From: Sphingomonas jinjuensis
GTDB taxonomy: Bacteria; Pseudomonadota; Alphaproteobacteria; Sphingomonadales; Sphingomonadaceae
Direction: 5' to 3'
Assembly: GCF_014197105.1 (NCBI RefSeq)
Contig: NZ_JACIEV010000005.1
Location: forward strand, 1-64,000
DNA: 64,000 nt
Below are positions 40,684-50,361 of the stretch, piece after piece. Numbering within the stretch: position 1 is the stretch's first letter; each line of letters begins with the position of its first letter. The notes beneath the pieces were generated by a model. It ran no database searches. It was given only the letters and a program-made list of their open reading frames with translations, and was not told the origin of the DNA. A program made the translations under genes and the position numbers.

Positions 40684-41421
40684 ATGAGCACCGCCCCGAT
40701 CCTTTCCGCCGTGCCGCCCGGTGGCGGCGTGCCGCGGCATGTCGCGATCATCATGGACGGCAACGGCCGCTGGGCGAAGCGTCGGCTGTTGCCGCGGTTC
40801 GCCGGGCACAAGGCGGGTGTCGATGCGGTGCGCCGCGTCACGCGCGCGGCGCGGGCGTTGGGGATCGAGGCGCTGACGCTCTACGCCTTCTCCAGCGAAA
40901 ATTGGCGGCGGCCGGAAGAGGAAGTCAGCGACCTGATGGGGTTGCTGCGCATCTTCATCCGCTCCGACCTCGACGAGATGGTCCGCGAGAATGTGCGGCT
41001 GCGGATCATCGGCGACTATCGTCGCTTCGCGCCCGATCTGGTCGCCATGGTCGACGATGCGGTGGCGCGAACCGCGGGCAACACCGGCCCGGTGCTCGTG
41101 ATCGCGCTCAATTATGGATCGCAGGCGGAACTGGTCGCCGCCGCCCGTCGCCTCGCGGAGCGGGCGAAGGCGGGCGAGATCGATCCTGCCGCGATCGATA
41201 GCGCGGCGATCGAGCGCGAACTGGATACCGCCGACCTGCCGCCGCTCGACCTCGTCATCCGCACATCGGGCGAGCAGCGGCTGTCGAATTTCCTGTTGTG
41301 GCAGGCGGCCTATGCCGAGCTGCTGTTCGTCGACACGTTGTGGCCCGACTTCGACGGCGAGGCGCTGGCCGAGGCGGTGCGCGCCTTCGCCGGCCGCCAG
41401 CGCCGCTACGGCGGGCTCTGA
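40684..41421 (+). CDS. uppS: Isoprenyl (undecaprenyl) diphosphate synthase
   Basis: 245 residues from the ATG at 40684. The cis-prenyltransferase family motifs are clear: IIMDGNGRWAKRR, with the catalytic D25, TLYAFSSENWRRP, and the C-terminal DLVIRTSGEQRLSNFLLWQ. It makes the C55 carrier lipid for peptidoglycan. It follows frr by 49 bp in the same direction. Confidence 0.96.
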   Translation: MSTAPILSAVPPGGGVPRHVAIIMDGNGRWAKRRLLPRFAGHKAGVDAVRRVTRAARALGIEALTLYAFSSENWRRPEEEVSDLMGLLRIFIRSDLDEMVRENVRLRIIGDYRRFAPDLVAMVDDAVARTAGNTGPVLVIALNYGSQAELVAAARRLAERAKAGEIDPAAIDSAAIERELDTADLPPLDLVIRTSGEQRLSNFLLWQAAYAELLFVDTLWPDFDGEALAEAVRAFAGRQRRYGGL

Positions 41422-41428
41422 CCCCTAC

Positions 41429-42265
41429 GTGGTTTCACCCGTCGATCCGGCCGCGATTCATGGCGCGAGCGATGCGCATCACCGCACGCCGTCGAACCTG
41501 CGCCTGCGGGTGATCGCCAGCATCGGCATGATCGCGGTGGCTTCATTCGCCCTGTGGTTCGGTGATATTCCGTTCTGGATCCTGGCCGTCGTCGTCGCCC
41601 TGCTGATGCTGGCGGAGTGGGCCGATCTGGCCGGGGCCACGCATCGCGAAAAGCGCATCGCGCAATTCGCGCTGTCGGTGCCGCTCGCGCTGATGGCGCC
41701 GGCGTCGGTGATCCTCGTCATCCACGACTTCTTCACACTCGGCCTGTTGGCGGGGGCGTTCTTCTTCGTCGCGATCGTGACCGGCAAGCGCCAGCTGGCG
41801 TTCGGGACGCTGTATTGCGGGCTGCCCGTTCTCGCGCTGGTGGTGATGCGCCGGCAGGACGCCGGGCTGGTCTATGCCTTCTGGGCGCTCGCGCTGGTGT
41901 GGGCGACCGACATCGGCGCCTATGCCGCCGGACGCACGATCGGCGGACCCAAGCTGGCGCCCGCGATCAGCCCGGCGAAGACCTGGGCGGGATTGATCGG
42001 GGGCATCCTGCTGGCGAGCGCGCTGGCGGGGGTACTGTATGCCGAGACGGGGCTGCCGGCGCGGTTGGCACTGGCGACCCCCATGCTCGCGGTGCTGGCG
42101 CAAATCGGCGACCTCTACGAAAGCTGGCTGAAGCGCCGCTCTGGGGTGAAGGACTCTGGGTCGATCCTGCCCGGCCACGGCGGCGTGCTCGATCGGCTCG
42201 ATGGCGTCGTGCCGACCGCGCCGCTGGCGGCGCTGCTGGTGCTGTTGCCGTTGCTGTCATCATGA
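41429..42265 (+). CDS. cdsA: Phosphatidate cytidylyltransferase
   Basis: 278 residues from a GTG at 41429 (7 bp after uppS); the start is the least certain in this operon. About eight membrane segments. The signature near the C-terminus (S-x-x-K-R-x4-D-S-G at SWLKRRSGVKDSGSILPGHG, then GGVLDRLDG) matches CdsA. It makes CDP-diacylglycerol, the substrate of PssA encoded at 35980. Its stop overlaps the dxr start. Confidence 0.92.
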   Translation: MVSPVDPAAIHGASDAHHRTPSNLRLRVIASIGMIAVASFALWFGDIPFWILAVVVALLMLAEWADLAGATHREKRIAQFALSVPLALMAPASVILVIHDFFTLGLLAGAFFFVAIVTGKRQLAFGTLYCGLPVLALVVMRRQDAGLVYAFWALALVWATDIGAYAAGRTIGGPKLAPAISPAKTWAGLIGGILLASALAGVLYAETGLPARLALATPMLAVLAQIGDLYESWLKRRSGVKDSGSILPGHGGVLDRLDGVVPTAPLAALLVLLPLLSS

Positions 42266-43416
42266 AGACCGTCACCATTCTCGGCGCGACCGGCTCGGTC
42301 GGCACATCGACGCTCGATCTCGTCGAGCGCGAGCCCGATCGCTTTCGTGTCGTCGCGCTGACCGCCAATTGCGATGTCGATCGTCTGGCGGCGGCGGCGA
42401 TCCGCACTGAGGCCGAACTGGCGGTGGTGGCCGACGCCCGCTGCCTGCCGGCGCTAGCCGATGCGCTGGCGGGGACGACGACGCGCGTGGCCGGCGGTGC
42501 GGATGCGGTATGCGATGCGGCACGCGGCGCCGACTGGGTGATGGGCGCGATCGTCGGCTGTGCGGGGCTGAAACCGACCATGGCGGCGATCGAGCATGGC
42601 GCCACCGTCGTGCTCGCGAACAAGGAGCCGCTGGTGTCGGCTGGCGAGATCATCCTCGCGGCGGCATCGGCAAGCGGCGCGACGCTGCTGCCGGCGGACA
42701 GCGAGCATAACGCGATCTTCCAGTGCCTCGACGCCGCGCGGCTCGACAGCGTTCGCCGGATCATCCTGACCGCGAGCGGCGGGCCGTTCCGCGACTGGTC
42801 GACCGAGGATATGCGGCTGGTCACGCCGGCGCAGGCGGTCGCGCACCCCAACTGGTCGATGGGCGCCAAGATCTCGGTCGATTCGGCGACGATGATGAAC
42901 AAGGGCCTTGAACTGATCGAGGCGGCGCGGCTGTTCCCGGTGCCCGCCGACCGGATCGAGGTGGTGCTCCACCGCCAGTCGGTGATCCATTCGATGGTCG
43001 ATTATATCGACGGGTCGATGCTGGCGCAGCTGGGGCCGAGCGACATGCGCGTACCGATCGCGCACACGCTGGCATATCCGGAACGGATGGCGACGCCGAT
43101 GGCACCGCTCGATCTCGTCGCGGTCGGTCGGCTCGATTTCGAGGCGTGTGATCCGGTGCGCTTCCCGGCGCTGCGCCTGGCGCGCGCGGCGCTGGAGGCA
43201 GGCGGTGCGCGGCCGGCGATTCTCAATGCCGCCAATGAGGTAGCGGTGGCCGCCTTTCTGGCCGGGCGGATCGGCTTCCTCGAAATTGCCGCAATCGTCG
43301 AGGATACGCTGCTGCGCTACGCCCCGGCGGCGCCCGCTAGCCTCGACGACGTCCTTGCCGTCGATGCGGAAGCGCGCAGGCTCGCGGGCGAGCGCGTAGA
43401 GGATGGCGTCGTTTGA
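42262..43416 (+). CDS. dxr: 1-deoxy-D-xylulose 5-phosphate reductoisomerase
   Basis: 384 residues, second step of the MEP isoprenoid pathway. NADPH motif TILGATGSVGTSTLDL at the start; active-site stretches ANKEPLVSAG, PADSEHNAIFQ, TASGGPF, HPNWSMGAKISVDSATMMNK and LHRQSVIHSMV are all intact. The start overlaps cdsA (ATGA) and the end overlaps rseP. Confidence 0.97.
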   Translation: MKTVTILGATGSVGTSTLDLVEREPDRFRVVALTANCDVDRLAAAAIRTEAELAVVADARCLPALADALAGTTTRVAGGADAVCDAARGADWVMGAIVGCAGLKPTMAAIEHGATVVLANKEPLVSAGEIILAAASASGATLLPADSEHNAIFQCLDAARLDSVRRIILTASGGPFRDWSTEDMRLVTPAQAVAHPNWSMGAKISVDSATMMNKGLELIEAARLFPVPADRIEVVLHRQSVIHSMVDYIDGSMLAQLGPSDMRVPIAHTLAYPERMATPMAPLDLVAVGRLDFEACDPVRFPALRLARAALEAGGARPAILNAANEVAVAAFLAGRIGFLEIAAIVEDTLLRYAPAAPASLDDVLAVDAEARRLAGERVEDGVV

Positions 43417-44546
43417 TCGAAAATCCCGGCATCCTGTTCTCGGTCCTGGCGTTCCTCTGCGCCATCGGGCCGCTCGTGTTCATTCACGAGATGGGTCATT
43501 ACACCGCAGGTCGCTTCTTCGGGATCAAGGCCGACGCCTTCTCGATCGGGTTCGGGCGCGAGATCGCGGGCTGGACCGACCGGCTGGGTACGCGGTGGAA
43601 GATCGGCTGGCTGCCGCTGGGCGGCTACGTCAAGTTCGCCGGCGACATGAACCCCGCGGGTGTCCCCGACGCGGCGTGGCTGGCGCTGCCGGCGGCCGAA
43701 CGCGAGCGGACCTTTCAGGCCAAACCGCTGTGGCAGCGTGCGATCGTCGTCGCGGCCGGCCCGTTCGTCAACCTGGCGCTGGCGGTACTGATCCTCGCCG
43801 GCTTCGCCTATGCCTATGGCGTCGACCGGACGCCGCCGGTGATCGACCAGGTTGCGGCCGGCACGCCTGCCGCCGCCGCAGGGCTGGCGCCGGGCGACCG
43901 CATCGTCGCGATCGACGGGGTCGCGATGGCCACCTTCTCGGACCTTGCCAAGTTCGCGCTGATCCGGCCGGGCCAGGCCGTGGCGGTGACGGTGCAGCGC
44001 GACGACCGGCGGCAGGCGATGCCGCTGACGATCGGCACCGTCCGACAGCGCGACCGGTTCGGCAACGAGTATCGCATCGGTCGCCTGGGCATTGCCGGCG
44101 GCAAGCCAGTCTATGCGCCGGTGTCGTTGATCGAGGCGCCTCTCGCTGGCGTCCGGGCGACGGCCGAGATCGTATCGGGCACCGTCGAGACGCTGGGCCA
44201 GATTATTTCGGGGCGGCGCTCGATCGACGAGCTCGGCGGCCCGATCCGCATCGCCAAGGTGTCGGGCGAGCAGATGTCGCTCGGCTGGCCGGCGTTCGTG
44301 TGGCTGCTGGCGCTATTGTCGATCAATCTGGGGTTCATCAACCTGCTGCCAGTGCCGCTGCTCGATGGCGGACATCTGTTGTTCTATGCGGTAGAGGCGG
44401 TGCGCCGCCGCCCGCTGGAGCCGCAGGCGCAGGAGTGGGCTTTTCGCGGCGGATTGGCAGCTGTGCTGCTGCTGATGCTGGTGGTGACGTTCAACGACCT
44501 TGGCGCGGTCGGTGTGTGGCAGCGATTGGCCGGCTTGATCGGCTGA
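43413..44546 (+). CDS. rseP: Site-2 intramembrane zinc protease (RIP, M50 family)
   Basis: 377 residues from a TTG at 43413, overlapping the dxr stop. The zinc motif is HEMGH (25-29), in the first membrane helix, and the third ligand is in PVPLLDGGHLL, near residue 320. One PDZ domain lies between (about 115-200, around AAGLAPGDRIVAIDG). It cleaves anti-sigma or signal-peptide remnants in the inner membrane. Four membrane segments. Confidence 0.95.
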   Translation: MIENPGILFSVLAFLCAIGPLVFIHEMGHYTAGRFFGIKADAFSIGFGREIAGWTDRLGTRWKIGWLPLGGYVKFAGDMNPAGVPDAAWLALPAAERERTFQAKPLWQRAIVVAAGPFVNLALAVLILAGFAYAYGVDRTPPVIDQVAAGTPAAAAGLAPGDRIVAIDGVAMATFSDLAKFALIRPGQAVAVTVQRDDRRQAMPLTIGTVRQRDRFGNEYRIGRLGIAGGKPVYAPVSLIEAPLAGVRATAEIVSGTVETLGQIISGRRSIDELGGPIRIAKVSGEQMSLGWPAFVWLLALLSINLGFINLLPVPLLDGGHLLFYAVEAVRRRPLEPQAQEWAFRGGLAAVLLLMLVVTFNDLGAVGVWQRLAGLIG

Positions 44547-44604
44547 CGCCGTTCGGGCAGGGCGCGCCAGCCGGGTTTGGGCCTTAAGTTTTGGGGTGGG
44601 TTGA

Positions 44605-47358
44605 GTGACGGCCATCAATACGACCAATTTCATGCGCGTCGGCGCCGTGCTGTTGTGCGGCACCGTGCTGTCGGGCGTGCCCGCCATGGCCCAGACGGTA
44701 CCAGCCGCGCCGCCAGCCGCCACAGGCGCCCAGACGCCGCCGGCACCTGCCGCCGCCGCCGCGCCGGCGCAGGCAGGGACGATCAAGTCGCTCCGGGTCG
44801 AGGGATCGCAGCGTATCGAGCCCGAAACGGTGCTCAGCTACACCAAGCTGCGCGTCGGCGCGCCGTATACGGCGGAAACGCTCGACCAGGCGCTGAAGGA
44901 TCTTCAGGCGTCCGAGCTGTTCGTCGATTATCAGATCTCGGGCGTCGAGGACGGCAACATCGTCCTGCGCGTGCGCGAGAACCCGATCATCAACCGGGTG
45001 ATCCTGGAGGGCAACAAGCGCCTCAAGGAAGACAAGATCAAGAAGGAGATCAAGCTCGCGCCGCGGCAGATCTTCACGCGCACCGCCGTTCGCCAGGACG
45101 TGGCGCGGATCATCGAGCTGTATCGCCGCCAGGGGCGCTTCGCCGCGTCGGTCGAGCCCAAGATGGTCAACCTGGACCAGAACCGCGTCGACGTGGTGTT
45201 CGAGGTCAACGAGGGGCCGAAGTCGAAGGTCCGCCAGATCAACATCATCGGTAACGAGGTGTTCGATGACGACAAGCTGCGTGGCGAGATGGTCACCAAG
45301 CAGTCGCGCTGGTTTCGCTTGCTGTCGTCGAACACGTCGTACGACCAGGATCGCCTGAACTACGACCAGCAGAAGCTGCGTCAGTTCTATCTGACCGAGG
45401 GCTATGCCGACTTCCGCGTCACCAGCGCGGTCGCCGAGCTGACCCCTGACAAGCGCGATTTCATCATCACCTATGTCGTCGAGGAAGGCCCGCGCTATAA
45501 GTTCGGTGACGTCTCGGTCGATAGCGAGATCCGCGACTTCGACAACAAGCGGCTCGCCGCATCGCTGCCGATCAAGAAGGGCGACTGGTACAACGCCAAG
45601 CTCGTCGAGGACTCGGTCGACCAGCTGAGCGAATCGGCGGGCCTGTTCGGCTATGCCTTCACCGACGTGTCCCCGGAATTCCAGAAGGATACCGAGACGC
45701 TGACGATGGGGATGAACTTCCACATCGCGCAGCAGCAGCGCAGCTACGTCGAGAAGATCAACATCACCGGCAACACCAACACTCAGGACAAGGTGGTACG
45801 CCGCGAGATGCGCTTGGCCGAGGGCGATGCGTTCAACAGCTTCCAGATGAAACGCTCGCAGGATCGCATCAACAGCCTGGGATTCTTCCAGGACAAGATG
45901 GAGATCAAGCCGGTCCAGGGCTCGTCGCCCGACCGCGTGGTGCTCGAGACCAACCTGGAAGAGCGCGCGACCGGCCAGCTGCAGTTGTCGGCGGGCTATT
46001 CGAGCCTCGAGCGGTTCATCATCCAGGCCGAGATCACGCAGAACAACTTCCGCGGCAAGGGGCAGACGCTTCGCCTGGGCGTGAACTATTCGGCCTATTC
46101 GAAGTCGATCGAGGCTGGGTTCACCGAGCCGTATCTGTTCGACAAGAACGTAGCAGTCGGCGTGGATCTGTTCCGCCGCGACTTCAACTCGTTCAACTTC
46201 AACAACAACACTCGCCAGACGACCTATTCGCAGGTGTCGACCGGCTTCCAGATTCGTGCGGGTGTGCCGTTGACCGAATATTGGTCGCTGGCCGGTCGCT
46301 ATGGCCTCTCGTATGACGAAGTCGGCCTCGACCAGGCGACGTTCTTTACCAATGGCGTCTGCGACCCTGTGCGAGCGGGGCGCTATCTCTGCGAGGCGAT
46401 CGGCAATCGATGGACTTCATCGATCGGCTACTCGTTGATCTATGACAGCCTCAACAGCCGCCTGCGGCCAACCGCCGGTCAGCGCCTCGCGATCAGCCAG
46501 GACTTCGCTGGTCTCGGCGGCGACGTGCGCTACCTGCGCACCCGCGCAGAGGGTTCGAAGTTCTGGAACGTCGGCGGCGGCTTCATCGGCTCGTTCCTCG
46601 CCGAAGGGGGCTACATACACAGCTTTGAAAAGAGCCGTGGTCCCGGTATCGATCCGGTGCGCATCACCGATCGTTTTTATCTCGGCGAGCCGCAGTTCCG
46701 CGGGTTCGACATCCGCGGCGTCGGCCCGCGCGTTCTTCGTCAAGGCTACACCACCGACAGCACGACCGGTAAACAGATACTGATCACCAACCGCGATCAG
46801 ATCACCGACGATGCGCTTGGCGGCCGGGCATATTATCTGGCTCGTGCGGAGCTAGAGATCCCGCTTGGTGCAGGCGCACGCGAGCTTGGACTTCGACCCT
46901 CGATTTACGTACAGGCCGGAAGCTTGTTTGGGATCACGCGGCCGCTGCCCACCGCGGCCTTCCCGACGATTACAGACGCGAACGGCAACGTTACGGTGCT
47001 GCCGACGCGATCGGCGCTCGTCGACTCGGCGGGGCGTCAGCTGTACATCAACACGTCGACGTTGGCCGGCGCGACGGCAGCCACGCAGCAGACGACCACC
47101 TGCGCGATTGGTTATTCGGCGACGCTGGGTGGGGCCTGTTCGGGTTCGGAGACCAACGCGATCGCGTTCAGCGACGAGAGCGCGCCGTTCAAGGAAAGCT
47201 TCCTCGGCAATTCGGCGAAACCGCGTCTGTCCGTGGGTATCGGCGTCAACTGGAATTCGCCGTTCGGCCCGCTGCGCATCGATCTCGCCAAGGCGCTGCT
47301 GACGCAGCCGGGCGACGACCCCAAGCTTGTTACATTCAACGTAGGGACTCAGTTCTGA
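44605..47358 (+). CDS. bamA: BamA outer-membrane protein assembly factor
   Basis: 917 residues from a GTG at 44605; an ATG at 44632 is an alternative that would shorten the signal peptide (cleavage near AMAQ). Five POTRA repeats occupy about residues 55-430, beginning TIKSLRVEGSQRIEPETV. The remainder is a 16-strand barrel with the L6 motif FRGFDIRG, and the C-terminus ends in Phe (NVGTQF). It inserts beta-barrel proteins. A hydrophilic insertion rich in Thr/Ala (about 775-850) lies near the end. Its stop overlaps the skp start. Confidence 0.95.
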   Translation: MTAINTTNFMRVGAVLLCGTVLSGVPAMAQTVPAAPPAATGAQTPPAPAAAAAPAQAGTIKSLRVEGSQRIEPETVLSYTKLRVGAPYTAETLDQALKDLQASELFVDYQISGVEDGNIVLRVRENPIINRVILEGNKRLKEDKIKKEIKLAPRQIFTRTAVRQDVARIIELYRRQGRFAASVEPKMVNLDQNRVDVVFEVNEGPKSKVRQINIIGNEVFDDDKLRGEMVTKQSRWFRLLSSNTSYDQDRLNYDQQKLRQFYLTEGYADFRVTSAVAELTPDKRDFIITYVVEEGPRYKFGDVSVDSEIRDFDNKRLAASLPIKKGDWYNAKLVEDSVDQLSESAGLFGYAFTDVSPEFQKDTETLTMGMNFHIAQQQRSYVEKINITGNTNTQDKVVRREMRLAEGDAFNSFQMKRSQDRINSLGFFQDKMEIKPVQGSSPDRVVLETNLEERATGQLQLSAGYSSLERFIIQAEITQNNFRGKGQTLRLGVNYSAYSKSIEAGFTEPYLFDKNVAVGVDLFRRDFNSFNFNNNTRQTTYSQVSTGFQIRAGVPLTEYWSLAGRYGLSYDEVGLDQATFFTNGVCDPVRAGRYLCEAIGNRWTSSIGYSLIYDSLNSRLRPTAGQRLAISQDFAGLGGDVRYLRTRAEGSKFWNVGGGFIGSFLAEGGYIHSFEKSRGPGIDPVRITDRFYLGEPQFRGFDIRGVGPRVLRQGYTTDSTTGKQILITNRDQITDDALGGRAYYLARAELEIPLGAGARELGLRPSIYVQAGSLFGITRPLPTAAFPTITDANGNVTVLPTRSALVDSAGRQLYINTSTLAGATAATQQTTTCAIGYSATLGGACSGSETNAIAFSDESAPFKESFLGNSAKPRLSVGIGVNWNSPFGPLRIDLAKALLTQPGDDPKLVTFNVGTQF

Positions 47359-47966
47359 TGAAGATCATCCTCTCGGCGGCCGTCGCCGCCATCGCCATTG
47401 CCACCCCGGCGCTCGCGCAGCAGGTGCCCGACGCCAAGATCGCCGTCGTCGACAGCGAGCGTCTGCTCAGCGAATGCACCGCTTGCAAGGCGGCGAACAC
47501 GCAGCTGCAGGCGCAGGGTACGCAGTTCCAGACCCAGGCGCAGCAGCTTGCCGCGCCGCTCCAGACCGAGGGTCAGGCACTCCAGACCGCCGTCAACGCC
47601 GCCAAGGGCACGCCCGATGCCGCGCTGCAGGCGCGCATCCGTGCGTACCAGACCAAGGAGCAGCAGGTTAACCAGCAGCTCCAGGGCCAGCGCGCGACGC
47701 TCGAGCGCAACGTCGCCTGGGTACGCCAGCAGATCGGCCAGAAGGCCGGTCCGATCATCCAGACCGTCGCGCAGCAGCGCGGCGCGACGATCGCGCTGGA
47801 CAAGGGCAGCACGCTGTTCGCGGCGCCCGCCACCGACATCACCGATGCGGTGCTGACCCAGCTCAACAGCCAGCTGCCGAGCGTCAGCACGACCGCGCCG
47901 GCACAGACCGCCCCGGCGACCCCCGCGGCGACGACGCCGGCCGCCGGCCGTCCCTCGGGCCGGTGA
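47358..47966 (+). CDS. skp: OmpH/Skp-family periplasmic chaperone
   Basis: 202 residues with a signal peptide (about 1-21, ending ALAQ). The OmpH pattern begins [14 protein letters not shown], followed by a long Gln/Ala-rich coiled coil (about 40-130), the prongs that hold unfolded outer-membrane proteins. The C-terminal 35 residues are an Ala/Thr/Pro tail not seen in E. coli Skp. Coupled to bamA (TGATG) and to fabZ. Confidence 0.88.
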   Translation: MKIILSAAVAAIAIATPALAQQVPDAKIAVVDSERLLSECTACKAANTQLQAQGTQFQTQAQQLAAPLQTEGQALQTAVNAAKGTPDAALQARIRAYQTKEQQVNQQLQGQRATLERNVAWVRQQIGQKAGPIIQTVAQQRGATIALDKGSTLFAAPATDITDAVLTQLNSQLPSVSTTAPAQTAPATPAATTPAAGRPSGR

Positions 47967-48442
47967 GCGACGACGCTCCGCAGCGCGAGACACTGACCCA
48001 GCTGGATATCGGGCGGGTCATGGCGGCGCTGCCGCATCGCTACCCGATGCTGCTGGTCGACCGTGTCGAGGAACTTGTTCCCGACCGGTCGATCGCGGCG
48101 ATCAAGGCGGTGACGATCAACGAGGGCTTCTTCCAGGGGCATTTCCCCGGGCGCCCGATCATGCCGGGCGTGCTGATCGTCGAGGCGCTGGCGCAAGCGG
48201 CGGGCGTGCTCGCGGTCGAAAGCCTCGGCCTGGCGGGCACGGGCAAGCTGGTCTATTTCATGGCGATCGACGAGGCCAAGTTCCGCAAGCCGGTCGAGCC
48301 CGGCGTGCTGCTGCGGCTCGAGGTCGAATTCGTCCAGAAGCGTGCGACGGTCTGCAAATTTGCAGGTGTCGCCCGGATCGACGGCCAGGTCGTCGCTCAG
48401 GCGAGCTTCACGGCGATGATCGCGGACCCGCCGAAGGCGTAA
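47963..48442 (+). CDS. fabZ: 3-hydroxyacyl-ACP dehydratase
   Basis: 159 residues from a GTG overlapping the skp stop. Hot-dog fold with catalytic H60 in [11 protein letters not shown] and E74 in VEALAQAAG. It dehydrates beta-hydroxyacyl-ACP in fatty acid synthesis. In most Gram-negatives lpxD precedes it and lpxA/lpxB follow; neither is present here. Confidence 0.95.
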   Translation: MSDDAPQRETLTQLDIGRVMAALPHRYPMLLVDRVEELVPDRSIAAIKAVTINEGFFQGHFPGRPIMPGVLIVEALAQAAGVLAVESLGLAGTGKLVYFMAIDEAKFRKPVEPGVLLRLEVEFVQKRATVCKFAGVARIDGQVVAQASFTAMIADPPKA

Positions 48443-48470
48443 CGGTCCACCGGGCGTAGCCCCGCCACCT

Positions 48471-48499
48471 TTGACTTAGCGGCGCCGCTCGCCTATGCG
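48471..48499 (+). promoter_or_regulatory. rpmE: Possible sigma-70 promoter for rpmE
   Basis: TTGACT (48471-48476) and TATGCG (48494-48499) are separated by 17 bp, 52 bp before the rpmE start, in the gap after fabZ. The -35 is good and the -10 is moderate. Prediction only. Confidence 0.4.
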
Positions 48500-48550
48500 C
48501 GCGCCTTCCTTCGGGCTGGTCGGAAACCAGCCATTTCCAGGAGCCGAGAC

Positions 48551-48781
48551 GTGAAGAAAGATATCCATCCCGACTACCACATGATCAAGGTGCAGATGAC
48601 CGACGGCACCGTGTACGAAACTCGCTCCACCTGGGGCAAGGAAGGCGACACGATGACGCTCGAAATCGATCCCTTGGCGCACCCGGCGTGGACCGGAGGT
48701 CGCGGCCAGCTGCTCGATCAGGGCGGTCAGGTTGCGCGCTTCAACAAGCGCTTCGGCGGCGGTCTGACGCTGCGCAAGTAA
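48551..48781 (+). CDS. rpmE: 50S ribosomal protein L31
   Basis: 76 residues from a GTG at 48551. The L31 pattern ([49 protein letters not shown]) is intact. It has no Cys at all, so it is the zinc-free form usual in alphaproteobacteria. Start and length match the family. Confidence 0.96.
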   Translation: MKKDIHPDYHMIKVQMTDGTVYETRSTWGKEGDTMTLEIDPLAHPAWTGGRGQLLDQGGQVARFNKRFGGGLTLRK

Positions 48782-48817
48782 CGCCGTATAAACCATCTTG
48801 GCCCTACATTCTTGGGG

Positions 48818-49132
48818 ATGTTCGCGGCCGAGTTCGAATCAGCATCAGGCGATGGCCGGCGTAGCCCACGGGTTGCGCCGGTCGCGCTCGATGCGCAGCT
48901 TGGCATCGGCGGTCGGGCGCTGTGCAAGGTCGTCGACATCTCGGTCAGCGGCGCCAAGATCCAGACCTATTCGCTGCTCCAGCGTGGCAGCCTGATCTTC
49001 CTGAAATTGCCGGGCGCAGGCCGCGTGGCGGCCGAGGTCGTCTGGGCCAACGACTTCCTGGCCGGTTGCGAATTCCGCAAGCCGCTTGGCCCCAGGGCCT
49101 ATGCCGCACTGCTCGCGCAGACCGAAGTCTGA
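48818..49132 (+). CDS. PilZ-domain protein
   Basis: 104 residues from the ATG at 48818; a TTG at 48812 is an alternative. The PilZ fold is recognisable: RRSPRVAPVALDAQL carries the RxxxR c-di-GMP motif (spacing RRSPR) and VVDISVSGAKIQT the DxSxxG motif. It probably binds c-di-GMP. A single domain, no partner nearby; the CHASE2-EAL gene lies far away. Confidence 0.82.
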   Translation: MFAAEFESASGDGRRSPRVAPVALDAQLGIGGRALCKVVDISVSGAKIQTYSLLQRGSLIFLKLPGAGRVAAEVVWANDFLAGCEFRKPLGPRAYAALLAQTEV

Positions 49133-49138
49133 GCGGTG

Positions 49139-49229
<91 letters not shown>

Positions 49230-49326
49230 GCGCTATCAGTGCCGATACGGGTATCGCGGCCATTCGTGCAAGCCTCGCGATGGCGCGAGCTTTCACACTG
49301 TCGGCCGGCATGCGAGGATTACAGGC

Positions 49327-50361
49327 ATGACGGGGGAAGTTCGGCGCATCGTCGCCATCATGGTGTCAGCGCTGCTGGCTGGCGCGACGCCGGCTGCGGC
49401 GCAGGACGAGGCGGGGTTCCAGGCCTATCTGCCGACGCTGCGGGCGCAGGCGATCGCGGACGGGGTGACGCCGGCGACCGCGGATGCGGTGTTCCCGACG
49501 CTGACGCTGAGCGACCGGACGATCGAGCTCGATCGCGCGCAGCCCGGCGCGGCCGGCCCGCAGACGGCATCACCGCCGTTCGCGCCCTACAAGGCGTCGC
49601 ACGTCGATGCCGCGCGGATCGGTCGCGGGCAGGTGACCTATCGCGCGCAGCGGGCGCAGCTCTCCAGTGTAGAACGGTCGACCGGCGTGCCCGAGTCGAT
49701 CATGGTCGCGATCTGGGGCCACGAGACCAACTACGGCGCCTATACCGGCAACTTCGACCTGCTGCGCAGCCTCGCCAGCCTTGCCTATGAGGGGCGGCGG
49801 CGATCGCTGTTCGCTGGCGAGTTCGTCGCTGCGCTGAAGATGATCGACCGCGGCGTACCGCGCGAGCAATTGAAGGGCAGCTGGGCGGGCGCGACGGGCA
49901 ATCCGCAGTTCCTGCCGTCGGTGTATTTGCGCGTCGCGCGCGATGGCGATGGCGACGGGCGTGCCGATATCTGGACGAATGCCGCGGACACGCTGGCATC
50001 GATCGGCAATTACTTCGCCGATGCCGGCTGGCGACCTGGCCAACCCTGGGGGCTGGCGGTGTCGGTGCCGCCGACTTTCGATCGCGGCCTGATGACGAAC
50101 AAGCTGGTTGCGCCGCGCTGCCCCCGCGTGTTCCAGCGGCATAGCGGCTGGAAGACGATGGCGGAATGGAGGGCGCTCGGGATCGCGCCGATCGACCGTC
50201 CGTGGCCGGGCGACGATGTGCTTGCCACTCTGTTCGAGCCGGACGGGCAGGGCCAGACCGCCTACCTGCTCACCGGCAACTACCGCGTCATCCTCGATTA
50301 CAACTGCTCCAACTTCTACGCCCTGTCGGTGGGGCTGCTGGCCGATGCGGTCGAGCGCTAA
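49327..50361 (+). CDS. Lytic murein transglycosylase, MltB family
   Basis: 344 residues from the ATG at 49327, signal peptide ending PAAAQ. The SLT_2 (GH103) catalytic Glu is E133 in IWGHETNYGAYTG. Other family stretches: GSWAGATGNPQFLPS and the DGDGDGRADIWTNAADTLASI segment, an EF-hand-like Ca site. It cleaves glycan strands with 1,6-anhydro product. No lipobox, so soluble periplasmic. It overlaps the RlpA gene by 17 bp. Confidence 0.92.
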   Translation: MTGEVRRIVAIMVSALLAGATPAAAQDEAGFQAYLPTLRAQAIADGVTPATADAVFPTLTLSDRTIELDRAQPGAAGPQTASPPFAPYKASHVDAARIGRGQVTYRAQRAQLSSVERSTGVPESIMVAIWGHETNYGAYTGNFDLLRSLASLAYEGRRRSLFAGEFVAALKMIDRGVPREQLKGSWAGATGNPQFLPSVYLRVARDGDGDGRADIWTNAADTLASIGNYFADAGWRPGQPWGLAVSVPPTFDRGLMTNKLVAPRCPRVFQRHSGWKTMAEWRALGIAPIDRPWPGDDVLATLFEPDGQGQTAYLLTGNYRVILDYNCSNFYALSVGLLADAVER

